64,000 nucleotides of DNA from Streptomyces sp. Tue 6430 (GTDB lineage: Bacteria; Actinomycetota; Actinomycetes; Streptomycetales; Streptomycetaceae): the NCBI GenBank assembly GCA_021568835.1, contig JAKGSH010000010.1, forward strand, positions 4,278,001 to 4,342,000. The letters run 5' to 3'. The translations under genes were made by a program, and so were the position numbers. Within the stretch, counting starts at the first letter, position 1, and each line of letters opens with the position of its first letter. Below the pieces are notes generated by a model that made no database searches, was not told the DNA's origin, and saw only the letters and a list, made by a program, of their open reading frames with translations. Positions 8,831 to 16,342 of the stretch are shown here, piece after piece.

Positions 8831-9291
8831 TCAGCCGAGCGGCAGGCCCTTGGTCGGCAGCGTCTCCGCTCCCGGCAGCCCGCCCCGGGTCAGCGAGTCC
8901 GTCGGCAGCCCACCCTTGGTGGCGGTGGACGCGGTGTCCCCGAGGACGTCCCCGGCGGAGCCCGCCGCGGAGCCGGCCGCCTCACCGGCGGCCTTCTGCG
9001 CCACCGGAGTCACCTTCTTCACGGCCTTGCCGCCGGTCTTGCCCACGGCCGGCACGGCCTGCTCGACCGTCCTGCCACCGGCCTCGCCCGCGGTCCCGGT
9101 GACGTTCTGGGTCGCGCTGTCGACCGTGTGGCCCACGCTCGCCCCGTCCAGGGCGGTCAGGCCGCCGAGGTTCGGGGTGGCGGGCAGGGCGGGGCAGCGC
9201 CGGCGGAGCCGGCCGCACCGACACCGGCAGCGGCTCCCGCGGCGACGAGCAGTGCGGCACGGGCGATCCTGCGGGTCAGGGGGAGGGACAT
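8831..9291 (-). pseudogene. small secreted Ala/Gly/Thr-rich protein, frameshifted
   Basis: ATG 9291 follows AAGGAG and opens a clear signal peptide (MSLPLTRRIARAALLVAAG..., ending GSAGAAP). In that frame translation then turns into PPCPPPRTSAA and stops. The mature part continues in the next frame as ALPATPNLGGLTALDGASV, QNVTGTAGEAGGRTVEQ and ends KGLPLG at 8831. Adding one base near 9190 (CCCCGCCC to CCCCGGCCC on the coding strand) joins them into a normal secreted protein of about 153 residues. The mature part is rich in Ala, Gly and Thr and has no catalytic motif; similar Streptomyces proteins are sometimes mislabelled ATP-binding. Probably intact in the organism. Confidence 0.65.
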
Positions 9292-9587
9292 GATGCTCCT
9301 TCGACGGAGATGACAAGAACGGTCTGTGACATCTGTCCGGGCCCGGACGCAGTGACTACCGCTCGAACCCCGCGAAGGTTGCGCACGGCCGACGTAAAGA
9401 GTTGGCAATGCGTCGCATAATCGGATCTGGATAAAAGCGGGCGAAGCTCACCCGGTGTGAAAGTCCGCACGACCCGTCGATCCCAGTGCCGCCAAGGCAT
9501 GCGGCGGCTTCGACGGTGACGGCGCGAAAACCTGAGCGCCCCGCCGTCCGGTGCCCCGTGCGTCACCCTCCAGGAGGAAGGCCCGCA

Positions 9588-10583
9588 CTACTGCGCGGTG
9601 ACGATCCGTACGCTCCCGGCACCGCCGCCCGCGCCCGTGGTGCCGGCGGCCTCGGTCGAGCCGGTGGCCCGCCAGGTGCTGCCGGTGCGCCCGGCGACCC
9701 ACTCCCGGCCGGCGTAGGCGACGCGCTCGATGCGCAGCGCGGAGGCGTTGGCGACGGCCCAGTGCGCGAGCTGCCAGCCGCGCTCGGCGGCCGCGCGCCC
9801 GTCCGCGGCGGTCCGCCCGGCCACGGGCAGCGTCACGGTCCGTCCGTCGGCCTCGGCGACCGGCGGGGCCCCGTCCGCGGCGGAGGCCTCCGCGCCGCCC
9901 ACCTCGGCGCCCGCCTGCTGGAGCGCGTCGTGCCCGAAGTCCCGTACGAGGGCGGCGCGGACCGCGTCGGGACCGGTGGCCGTCGCGGCCGCCGTCGTGG
10001 CCGCCGGGCGGCCGTCGCAGGTCAGCGAGGCCGCGGAGGTCCCGGTGAGCGCGGCGGCCAGCAGGGCCGCGTCCGGCTCGTGCTTGGCGTACGCCTCGGG
10101 GTAGCCGCTGCGCTGCACGCGCTGCGCGGCGACGGTCAGGGGCAGTCCGGTGTAGCCGGGGACCTTGGCGAGGTGCTCGTAGAAGATGTTCGCCGCGTAG
10201 GCCGGGTCCCGCACCTCCTCGGCGCTGCCCCAGCCCTGCGAGGGCCGCTGCTGGAAGAGGCCGAGCGAATCCCGGTCGCCGTGGTCGAGGTTGCGCAGCG
10301 CCGACTCCTGGAGCGCGGTCGCCAGCGCGATGGTCACGGCCCGCCGGGGCATGTTCCGGTTGGTGCCGACGGCGGCGATGGTGGCCGCGTTCACCGCCTG
10401 CTCCGGCGTGAACTCGTACGCCGCCGCCGCGTCCGCGGAAACCACTCTGCACCCGGGGTCTCCGGCGTCACCGGTGACGTACTGGACCGCGACGTAACCC
10501 GCGACGGCGGACAGGACCACACAGGCCGCCCCGTATCGCAGGAGGCGGCCCCGGCGCTTGGGGGAGGCTGACGGCTCTGGCAC
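9588..10583 (-). CDS. exported protein with a lysozyme-like/SLT-like region
   Basis: 331 aa from GTG 10583. A basic N-terminus (PKRRGRLLRYG) precedes a hydrophobic segment at about 15-35 that acts as signal anchor or signal peptide. The central motifs ALATALQESALRNL, GDRDSLGLFQQRPSQGWGS and AANIFYEHLAKVPGY resemble the catalytic-domain region of soluble lytic transglycosylase-like proteins, with the ES pair in LQESAL as candidate catalytic position. The C-terminal 100 residues are Ala/Gly-rich and end in a small beta segment (RIERVAYAGREWVAG). Databases often call this family heavy metal transporter, but nothing in the sequence supports transport. Likely acts outside the membrane on peptidoglycan. 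Confidence 0.8.
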   Translation of the reverse strand: MPEPSASPKRRGRLLRYGAACVVLSAVAGYVAVQYVTGDAGDPGCRVVSADAAAAYEFTPEQAVNAATIAAVGTNRNMPRRAVTIALATALQESALRNLDHGDRDSLGLFQQRPSQGWGSAEEVRDPAYAANIFYEHLAKVPGYTGLPLTVAAQRVQRSGYPEAYAKHEPDAALLAAALTGTSAASLTCDGRPAATTAAATATGPDAVRAALVRDFGHDALQQAGAEVGGAEASAADGAPPVAEADGRTVTLPVAGRTAADGRAAAERGWQLAHWAVANASALRIERVAYAGREWVAGRTGSTWRATGSTEAAGTTGAGGGAGSVRIVTAQ

Positions 10584-10707
10584 GCGTACAAGGTACTGGA
10601 GAGTACGGAAACCGGGGAGTCCGCGGGGAAAGCCGGGGGAGGCGGGAGGGAAAGCCGGGAAAGCGGGAGGGAAAGGCGGGGCCGGGCGGGCGGAGCGCCC
10701 GGCGCGT

Positions 10708-10713
10708 TAGGGT
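10708..10713 (+). promoter_or_regulatory. -10 box of a probable leaderless dapE transcript
   Basis: TAGGGT, then seven bases, then ATG 10721. There is no Shine-Dalgarno sequence in front of the ATG. The box is identical to the one before mshB. Confidence 0.45.
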
Positions 10714-10720
10714 CGACGGC

Positions 10721-11800
10721 ATGGCCGAGACCCCGCTTGACCTCACGCTGGACGCCGCCCTGCTCACCGCGCAGCTCGTCGACCTCCCCTCCGAGAGCGG
10801 CACGGAGAAGCCGCTCGCGGACGCCGTCGAGGCGGCCCTGCGCGCGCTGCCGCACCTCACCGTCGACCGGTACGGCAACAACGTGATCGCCCGCACCCGC
10901 CTCGGCCGTCCGGAGCGGGTGATCCTCGCCGGCCACCTCGACACCGTCCCCATCGCCGGCAACGTGCCGTCCCGGCTGGACGCGGACGGCGTCCTGTGGG
11001 GCTGCGGCACCTGCGACATGAAGGCCGGCGTCGCCGTCCAGCTCCGCATCGCCGCGACGGTCCCCGCCCCCAACCGCGACCTGACCTTCGTCTTCTACGA
11101 CAACGAGGAGGTCGCCGCCGACCTCAACGGGCTGGGGCACGTCGCCGAGGCGCACCCGGAGTGGCTGGAGGGTGACTTCGCGGTGCTCCTGGAGCCGTCC
11201 GACGGCCAGGTCGAGGGCGGCTGCCAGGGCACCCTGCGAGTCCTGCTGAAGACCGGCGGCGAGCGGGCGCACTCCGCGCGCGGCTGGATGGGCTCCAACG
11301 CGATCCACGCCGCCGCCCCGATCCTGGCCCGCCTCGCCTCGTACGAGCCGCGCCACCCGGTGATCGACGGCCTGGAGTACCGCGAGGGCCTCAACGCGGT
11401 CGGCATCACCGGCGGAGTGGCCGGCAACGTCATCCCCGACGAGTGCGTCGTGACCGTCAACTTCCGCTACGCGCCCGACCGTACGCCCGAGGAGGCCGTC
11501 GCCCACGTCCGCGAGGTGTTCGCCGGCTGCGGGGTGGCGGAGTTCGTCGTCGACGACCACAGCGGGGCGGCCCTGCCCGGCCTCTCCCACCCCGCCGCGG
11601 CGGCCTTCGTCGAGGCCGTGGGCGGCACCCCGCAGCCCAAGTACGGCTGGACGGACGTCTCCCGCTTCTCGGCGCTCGGCGTTCCCGCCGTCAACTACGG
11701 CCCGGGCAACCCGCACTTGGCGCACCGGCGGGACGAGCGCGTGGAGACCGCGAAGATCCTGGCGGGGGAGGAGCGGTTGCGGGCCTGGCTGACCGCGTGA
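10721..11800 (+). CDS. dapE: succinyl-diaminopimelate desuccinylase DapE
   Basis: 359-aa M20-family zinc hydrolase that cleaves N-succinyl-LL-diaminopimelate to succinate and LL-diaminopimelate. Metal and catalytic motifs are in order: AGHLDTVP (about 69-76), GCGTCDMKAGVA (about 91-102; this D bridges the two metals), FVFYDNEEV (about 124-132, the catalytic Glu pair) and LLEPSD near 155. The dimerisation domain follows, and the last metal histidine is in GPGNPHLAHRRDE near 335. Length and motifs match the actinobacterial DapE group. It is divergent from the exported SLT-like gene and 2 kb from dapC. Confidence 0.94.
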   Translation: MAETPLDLTLDAALLTAQLVDLPSESGTEKPLADAVEAALRALPHLTVDRYGNNVIARTRLGRPERVILAGHLDTVPIAGNVPSRLDADGVLWGCGTCDMKAGVAVQLRIAATVPAPNRDLTFVFYDNEEVAADLNGLGHVAEAHPEWLEGDFAVLLEPSDGQVEGGCQGTLRVLLKTGGERAHSARGWMGSNAIHAAAPILARLASYEPRHPVIDGLEYREGLNAVGITGGVAGNVIPDECVVTVNFRYAPDRTPEEAVAHVREVFAGCGVAEFVVDDHSGAALPGLSHPAAAAFVEAVGGTPQPKYGWTDVSRFSALGVPAVNYGPGNPHLAHRRDERVETAKILAGEERLRAWLTA

Positions 11801-11865
11801 TCACGGGGCATCCGTGCCCGGGGACGCTCCGCGGCGGACACGCCGACGTCCCCCGCCCGTAACCC

Positions 11866-11879
11866 GCGTAGATCTACGC
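11866..11879 (+). promoter_or_regulatory. perfect 14-bp palindrome in the promoter of the LOG-family gene
   Basis: GCGTAGATCTACGC is its own reverse complement. Its right half contains TACGCT (11875-11880), a plausible -10 hexamer, about 34 bases before ATG 11914. A dimeric repressor bound here would block that promoter; no regulator can be named. Confidence 0.35.
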
Positions 11880-11913
11880 TGAGGTGGAACGACTGCAAGC
11901 GGAGGGAGTTCAC

Positions 11914-12672
11914 ATGGCTACAGGCAACCCGGAGGGCAGGCGGCGGCCACCGGAGGAACGGCGCCTGGGACCGGTCCTCCGGCGGCGGGGCCAGGTGCAG
12001 GCGAGCACCACCGACCAGCGGCTGCTGGACGAGCGCGCCCCCTCCGACTGGGTCCACACCGACCCCTGGCGGGTCCTGCGCATCCAGTCCGAGTTCATCG
12101 AGGGCTTCGGCACCCTCGCCGAACTCCCGCCCGCGATCAGCGTGTTCGGCTCCGCCCGGACGGCGGTGGACTCCCCCGAGTACGAGGCGGGCATGCGGCT
12201 CGGACGCGCGCTGGTCGAGGCCGGCTGGGCGGTGATCACCGGCGGCGGCCCCGGCGCGATGGAGGCGGCCAACAAGGGCGCCAGCGAGTCGGGCGGGGTC
12301 TCGGTGGGCCTCGGCATCGAACTGCCCTTCGAGCAGGGGCTGAACCCCTACGTCGACATCGGCCTGAACTTCCGGTACTTCTTCGTCCGCAAGATGATGT
12401 TCGTCAAGTACGCGCGGGGATTCGTCGTCCTGCCCGGCGGCCTCGGCACCCTGGACGAACTCTTCGAGGCCCTCACCCTCGTCCAGACCCAGAAGGTCAC
12501 CCGCTTCCCGATCGTCCTCTTCGGCACGGAGTACTGGGGCGGCCTGGTCGACTGGCTGGAGAACACCCTGATCGCCCAGGGCAAGGCCTCGGAGAAGGAC
12601 CTCCTCCTCTTCCACGTCACGGACGACGTGGCGGAAGCGGTGGCCCTGGTCTCGAAGGAGACGAGCCGCTAG
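11914..12672 (+). CDS. TIGR00730 / LOG family nucleotide 5'-monophosphate nucleosidase
   Basis: 252 aa from ATG 11914, placed six bases after GGAGGGAG; the upstream in-frame GTG has no such signal. This is a Rossmann-fold protein with the two LOG signatures: GGGPGAMEAANKGA (about 110-123) and PGGLGTLDELFE (about 174-185). The arginine and glutamate of these motifs form the active site of cytokinin-type riboside 5'-monophosphate phosphoribohydrolases, which release a free base from a nucleotide. In Streptomyces the real substrate may be another purine nucleotide. The N-terminal 50 residues are basic and not conserved in the fold. Confidence 0.88.
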   Translation: MATGNPEGRRRPPEERRLGPVLRRRGQVQASTTDQRLLDERAPSDWVHTDPWRVLRIQSEFIEGFGTLAELPPAISVFGSARTAVDSPEYEAGMRLGRALVEAGWAVITGGGPGAMEAANKGASESGGVSVGLGIELPFEQGLNPYVDIGLNFRYFFVRKMMFVKYARGFVVLPGGLGTLDELFEALTLVQTQKVTRFPIVLFGTEYWGGLVDWLENTLIAQGKASEKDLLLFHVTDDVAEAVALVSKETSR

Positions 12673-12765
12673 GGGGCCGGTCGGAGCGGTCGGAGCGGTC
12701 GGGCCGGCCGGATCGGTCGGGACGGTTCTTCCGGTCTTCCGGCCGGCGGCGGGGGCGCGCGAGGA

Positions 12766-13626
12766 CTACGCCAGCCCCCGCCGGGCCACCGCCGGCTGCC
12801 GGTGCCCCGCGATGGACGCCACCATGTCCAGCACCTGCCGCGTCTCGGCGACCTCGTGCACCCGGTACACCTGCGCCCCCAGCCAGGCGGACACCGCGGT
12901 GGTGGCCAGCGTCCCCACCACCCGCTCCTTGACGGGCCGGTCCAGCGTCTCCCCGACGAAGTCCTTGTTGGACAGCGACACCAGTACCGGCCACCCCGTC
13001 CCCACCATCTCCCCGAGCCGCCGCGTGGCCTCCAGGCTGTGCCGCGTGTTCTTGCCGAAGTCGTGCCCCGGGTCGATCAGGATCGACTCCCGCGGCACCC
13101 CCAGCCCGGCCGCCCGCTCCGCCAGCCCCACGGTCACCGCCAGGATGTCGGCCATGACGTCGTCGTACGCCACCCGGTGCGGCCGTGTCCGGGGCTCCGT
13201 GCCGCCCGCGTGCGTGCAGACCAGCCCGGCCCCGTACCGCGCCGCGACCTCGGCCAGTCCCGGATCGACCCCGCCCCAGGCGTCGTTGAGCAGATCCGCG
13301 CCCGCCTCGCAGACCGCCTCGCCGACCTCGGCCCGCCAGGTGTCCACGCTGATCACGACGTCCGGGAAGCGCCGCCGCACCTCGGCCACGAAACCGACCG
13401 TGCGCCGTGCCTCCTCCTCGGCGGTGACCTCCTCGCCGGGCCCGGCCTTGACGCCGCCGATGTCGATGATCGCGGCGCCCTCGGCCACCGCCTGCTCCAC
13501 GCGTGCGAGGGCCGGCTCGTCACGGAAGGTCGCGCCCTGGTCGTAGAAGGAGTCCGGGGTCCGGTTCACGATCGCCATGACCACCGGCTCGTGGGTGCCG
13601 AATTCCCGCCTGCCCAGCCTGAGCAT
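12766..13626 (-). CDS. folP: dihydropteroate synthase
   Basis: Folate biosynthesis enzyme joining 6-hydroxymethyl-dihydropterin diphosphate to p-aminobenzoate. I start it at ATG 13626 (MLRLGRREFG), nine bases after GAGGAGAGG; an in-frame ATG at 13659 adds eleven residues without a good ribosome site. This gives 286 aa, normal for the family. Visible are VVMAIVNRTPDSFYD (pterin/diphosphate loop), AIIDIGGVKAGPG, ISVDTWR, LLNDAWGG, LIDPGHDFGKN and RVHEVAETRQVLD. The usual DVGGESTRPG loop is IDIGGVKAGPGE, as in the second type of actinobacterial FolP paralogue, so true catalytic competence is not certain. The gene stands alone. Confidence 0.85.
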   Translation of the reverse strand: MLRLGRREFGTHEPVVMAIVNRTPDSFYDQGATFRDEPALARVEQAVAEGAAIIDIGGVKAGPGEEVTAEEEARRTVGFVAEVRRRFPDVVISVDTWRAEVGEAVCEAGADLLNDAWGGVDPGLAEVAARYGAGLVCTHAGGTEPRTRPHRVAYDDVMADILAVTVGLAERAAGLGVPRESILIDPGHDFGKNTRHSLEATRRLGEMVGTGWPVLVSLSNKDFVGETLDRPVKERVVGTLATTAVSAWLGAQVYRVHEVAETRQVLDMVASIAGHRQPAVARRGLA

Positions 13627-13751
13627 CCCCTGTGACCTCTCCTCGTCCGTCCCTGACATCCGCCGTCTGCGACCCTAACTGTCACACCCTCATGGCACGA
13701 TCGGACCCTGACACATCCGACAACGAGCACAGCGAGCGTGGGGACCCACCG

Positions 13752-14108
13752 ATGGTTATGTTCTTCTTCCTGGTCATCGCGCTCGCCGTCGTGGTGGCCG
13801 CGGTGACACTCGCCGTGGTGGGCGGCGGCGAGGGCACCGGCCCGCTGCCGGAGGTCGCGCCCGAGCGGCTGCACGACCCGCTGCCCCCCGACCGACCCGT
13901 CGACCGGTCCGACATCGACCGGCTCCGCTTCCCGCTCGCCGCCCGCGGCTACCGCATGGCCGACGTCGACGACGCCCTCAACCGCCTCGGTGCCGAACTC
14001 GCCGAGCGCGACGCCCGCATCGACGAACTGGAGTCCGCGCTCGCCGTCGCCCGGACACCCGAGCCGCACGTCTCCATGGACAAGCCCGCGCGGGAGGAGC
14101 AGCAGTGA
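13752..14108 (+). CDS. DivIVA-domain membrane protein
   Basis: 118 aa from ATG 13752 (GTGGGGA lies upstream); longer starts add a polar stretch in front of the membrane helix and lack a ribosome site. Residues about 3-24 (MFFFLVIALAVVVAAVTLAVVG) form one membrane helix. After a linker, RFPLAARGYRMADVDDALNRLG (about 60-81) is a DivIVA-type start, followed by a short coiled coil (ERDARIDELESALA). It is a short relative of Wag31/DivIVA-type cell-pole proteins, perhaps a membrane-bound partner. The stop overlaps the GTG of tag, so the two are coupled. Confidence 0.8.
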   Translation: MVMFFFLVIALAVVVAAVTLAVVGGGEGTGPLPEVAPERLHDPLPPDRPVDRSDIDRLRFPLAARGYRMADVDDALNRLGAELAERDARIDELESALAVARTPEPHVSMDKPAREEQQ

Positions 14109-14692
14109 GCGACGGCACCCCCCTTGCCGGCCCCGACGGAGCGCTGCGCTGCCCCTGGGCCCTGTCCGCGGCGGACTACGTGACATACCACGACGAGGAG
14201 TGGGGCCGCCCGGTCCACGGAGACCAGGCCCTCTTCGAACGCCTCAGCCTGGAGGCCTTCCAGTCCGGCCTGTCCTGGATCACCATCCTGCGCCGCCGCC
14301 CCGGCTTCCGCACCGCCTTCGCCGGTTTCGCGATCGACGCGGTCGCCGCCTTCACCGACGAGGACCGCACCCGCCTGCTCGCCGACACCGGCATCATCCG
14401 CAACCGCGCCAAGATCGACGCCACGCTCGCCAACGCCCGCGTACTGGCCGGCTGGTCCCCGGGCGACCTCGACGAACTGATCTGGTCCCACGCCCCGGAC
14501 CCGGAGACCCGCTCCGTCCCCAAGTCCCTCGCGGACGTCCCGGCGATCACCCCGGAGTCGACCGCCCTGTCGAAGGCGCTCAAGAAGCGGGGCCTGCGTT
14601 TCGTGGGCCCGACGACGGCGTACGCGCTGATGCAGGCCTGCGGTCTGGTGGACGACCACCTGGCGGCCTGCGTGTCGAGAAGCGCCTCGTGA
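14105..14692 (+). CDS. tag: DNA-3-methyladenine glycosylase I
   Basis: 195-aa base-excision repair enzyme that removes 3-methyladenine from alkylated DNA. GTG 14105 overlaps the previous stop. Family motifs in order: RCPWALSAADYVTYHDEEWGRPVHGD (about 16-41; C17 and H30 are candidate zinc or base-pocket residues), FERLSLEAFQSGLSWITILRRRPGFR (about 44-69), IIRNRAKIDATLANA (about 97-111), and KRGLRFVGPTTAYALMQACGLVDDH (about 160-184). The C-terminal histidine/cysteine region is slightly short but in place. It ends at a strong hairpin. Confidence 0.92.
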   Translation: MSDGTPLAGPDGALRCPWALSAADYVTYHDEEWGRPVHGDQALFERLSLEAFQSGLSWITILRRRPGFRTAFAGFAIDAVAAFTDEDRTRLLADTGIIRNRAKIDATLANARVLAGWSPGDLDELIWSHAPDPETRSVPKSLADVPAITPESTALSKALKKRGLRFVGPTTAYALMQACGLVDDHLAACVSRSAS

Positions 14693-14694
14693 GG

Positions 14695-14733
14695 GCCGCC
14701 GGGGCCGCGTGACGGACCCGCGGCCCCGGCGGC
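14695..14733. terminator. bidirectional terminator
   Basis: Perfect 15-bp stem (GCCGCCGGGGCCGCG 14695-14709 with 14719-14733) and a 9-base loop between the convergent tag and enoyl-CoA hydratase genes. Confidence 0.8.
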
Positions 14734-14748
14734 GCCCGGCCGCCGACC

Positions 14749-15540
14749 TCAGCGGCCCAGGTACTTCGGCTTCTCCTTGTTCACGAACGCCCGCACGGCG
14801 ATCGTGTGGTCCTCCGAGGCCCCCGCCCGGGTCTGCAGTTCGTCCTCCTTCTCCAGCGTCTCCGCCAGCGAGTGGGAGAGTCCGTACGCCACGGCCTCCT
14901 TCAGCGCCGAGTAGGCGACCGTCGGCCCCTCCGCCAGCGCCCGCGCGATCTTCTCGGCCTCGGCGCGCAGCGCGTCCGCCGGGACGACCCGGTTGGCGAT
15001 GCCCAGCTCGTACGCCTCCTGCGCCTTGACGTTGCGCGGGAAGAGCAGCAGGTCGGTGGCCCGGCCGGGGCCCACCACGCGCGGCAGGGTCCAGGAGACG
15101 CCCGAGTCGGCGGTCAGCGCGACCCCCGCGAACGAGGTGTTGAAGGAGGCGGTGTCCGCCACGATCCGGTAGTCGGCGGCCAGCGCGAAACCGAAACCGG
15201 CGCCGGCGGCGACCCCGTTCACGGCGGCGACCACCGGCTTCGGCGCCTCGGTCAGCGCCCGCACGACCGGGTTGTAGTGCTCCTTGACCGTGCGCATGAC
15301 CTCGCCCGAGCCCTCCATCAGCAGCCCGATGTGCTCCTTGAGGTCCTGGCCCACGCAGAAGGCCCGCTCGCCCGCGGCGGTCAGCAGCACCGCCCGTACG
15401 GCGTCGTCGGCCGCCGCGGACTCCACCGCCTCCCGCAGGGCGGCCTTGGTCGCGATGTTCAGCGCGTTCATCGCCTCCGGGCGGTTCAGGGTGATCGTCG
15501 CGAGCCCGTCGCTCACCTCGTAGAGCACGGTGTCGGCCAT
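14749..15540 (-). CDS. enoyl-CoA hydratase/isomerase family protein
   Basis: 263-aa crotonase-fold enzyme from ATG 15540. NRPEAMNALN (about 19-28), AGERAFCVGQDLKEH (about 56-70, first oxyanion-hole segment), AVNGVAAGAGFGFALAADYRI (about 107-127, second oxyanion segment) and the Ser/Thr/Asp stretch TSFAGVALTADSGVSWTLPRVVG are clear. At the second catalytic position the sequence reads LTADSG, which fits the PaaG/PaaB-like or ECH subgroup using Asp. Likely acts in fatty-acid or phenylacetyl-CoA type beta-oxidation; the exact substrate is not visible. A perfect palindrome lies 28 bases before its start. Confidence 0.88.
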   Translation of the reverse strand: MADTVLYEVSDGLATITLNRPEAMNALNIATKAALREAVESAAADDAVRAVLLTAAGERAFCVGQDLKEHIGLLMEGSGEVMRTVKEHYNPVVRALTEAPKPVVAAVNGVAAGAGFGFALAADYRIVADTASFNTSFAGVALTADSGVSWTLPRVVGPGRATDLLLFPRNVKAQEAYELGIANRVVPADALRAEAEKIARALAEGPTVAYSALKEAVAYGLSHSLAETLEKEDELQTRAGASEDHTIAVRAFVNKEKPKYLGR

Positions 15541-15567
15541 GGAATGTCCCCTCGGTGTCGCGTCTGA

Positions 15568-15583
15568 CGTACTGATCAGTACG
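15568..15583 (-). promoter_or_regulatory. operator-like perfect 16-bp palindrome before the enoyl-CoA hydratase
   Basis: CGTACTGATCAGTACG reads the same on both strands and lies 28-43 bases upstream of the ATG at 15540. Size and symmetry suit a TetR-family dimer, many of which control fatty-acid degradation genes in actinobacteria. The regulator is not in this window next to the gene. Confidence 0.45.
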
Positions 15584-15758
15584 CAGTGTCCGAAGGACAG
15601 CATGAAGGACGCCGGGCACGCGGGACGTGTGACCTGCGTCAAAGAAATCCGGACGATTTCCGGTGGGCGGAAGTCCGTGCGGGCGCGCAGTATCGCAGTC
15701 ACACCGCCGAATTGGGTGGTTTTGCTCGCGCGCGTTGCCCAAGCGATGCCTACCGATG

Positions 15759-15789
15759 TTGGTCATCGGGTCCTGCGATGCGGGATAAT
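15759..15789 (+). promoter_or_regulatory. candidate promoter of the DUF3117 gene
   Basis: TTGGTC (15759-15764), 19 bases, GATAAT (15784-15789). It resembles an SigA/HrdB-type promoter, with a leader of about 107 bases before ATG 15904. The spacing is slightly long. Confidence 0.35.
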
Positions 15790-15903
15790 GGCTGGGAAGC
15801 AATGTGTTCGATGCCGGTGTCGTGGGTCCCATGCTGGGCCGCGCCTTGCCCTTCACGGGCCGTCGGCTTTGACGATGAGCTGGTTTCAGGAAGGGGAACG
15901 AGC

Positions 15904-16071
15904 ATGGCGGCCATGAAGCCGCGGACGGGCGATGGCCCGCTCGAGGTGACCAAGGAGGGGCGGGGCATCGTCATGCGCGTTCCGCTCGAAGGCGGCGGTC
16001 GGCTCGTCGTCGAGCTGACCCCTGACGAGGCCGACGCGCTCGGCGACGCCCTCAAGAAGGTCGTCGGCTGA
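15904..16071 (+). CDS. DUF3117 domain-containing protein, 55 aa
   Basis: 55-aa protein from ATG 15904, preceded by GGAACGAGC and more distantly by AGG-rich sequence. Almost the whole protein is the DUF3117 domain: MAAMKPRTGDGPLEV, GRGIVMRVPLEGGGRLVVELTPDEA, DALGDALKKVVG. It is highly conserved in actinobacteria and of unknown function. The fold is probably a small beta sheet plus one helix. It is single, with its own promoter region and a very strong terminator immediately downstream, which suggests high expression. Confidence 0.9.
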   Translation: MAAMKPRTGDGPLEVTKEGRGIVMRVPLEGGGRLVVELTPDEADALGDALKKVVG

Positions 16072-16088
16072 CGAGCAAGCGACCACAC

Positions 16089-16152
16089 CCCTTGCGGAAA
16101 CAGGTCTCCCCGGCATCCTCAAGGGTGCCGGGGAGACCTGTTTCCGCAAGGG
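16089..16152 (+). terminator. exceptionally long perfect terminator hairpin
   Basis: A 27-bp perfect stem (16089-16115 with 16126-16152; the arm starts CCCTTGCGGAAACAGG) closing a 10-base loop, 17 bases after the DUF3117 stop. It is much longer than the other hairpins in this window. Confidence 0.85.
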
Positions 16153-16342
16153 CGTCCGGGGTCCGTGACCCGAACGGCGTACCGGGCGGGCAGGCATACG
16201 AGCGGGGCGGCACACGGGCGGGCCGCCGTGCGTGCGGTGGTGCGGTCGGTCGCCCGGGCCTCGTGCGACCTCGTACGACTCGTGCGACCTCGTACGGGCG
16301 GGCGGGCGTGGCGCGTGGCGTGCGGGGCCTCGGCCGGCGCGG

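Larger units (their letters stand above)
15541..15903. other. intergenic region with divergent promoters
   Basis: 363 bases without a gene between the enoyl-CoA hydratase and the DUF3117 gene. It is clearly less GC-rich than its surroundings. It holds the 15568-15583 palindrome and a candidate promoter for the DUF3117 gene. I see no further coding signal. Confidence 0.6.

Noticed and set aside
9588..10583. Heavy metal transporter annotation for the exported SLT-like protein
   Set aside because: Only one hydrophobic N-terminal segment exists and there is no metal-binding motif; the core resembles lytic transglycosylases.
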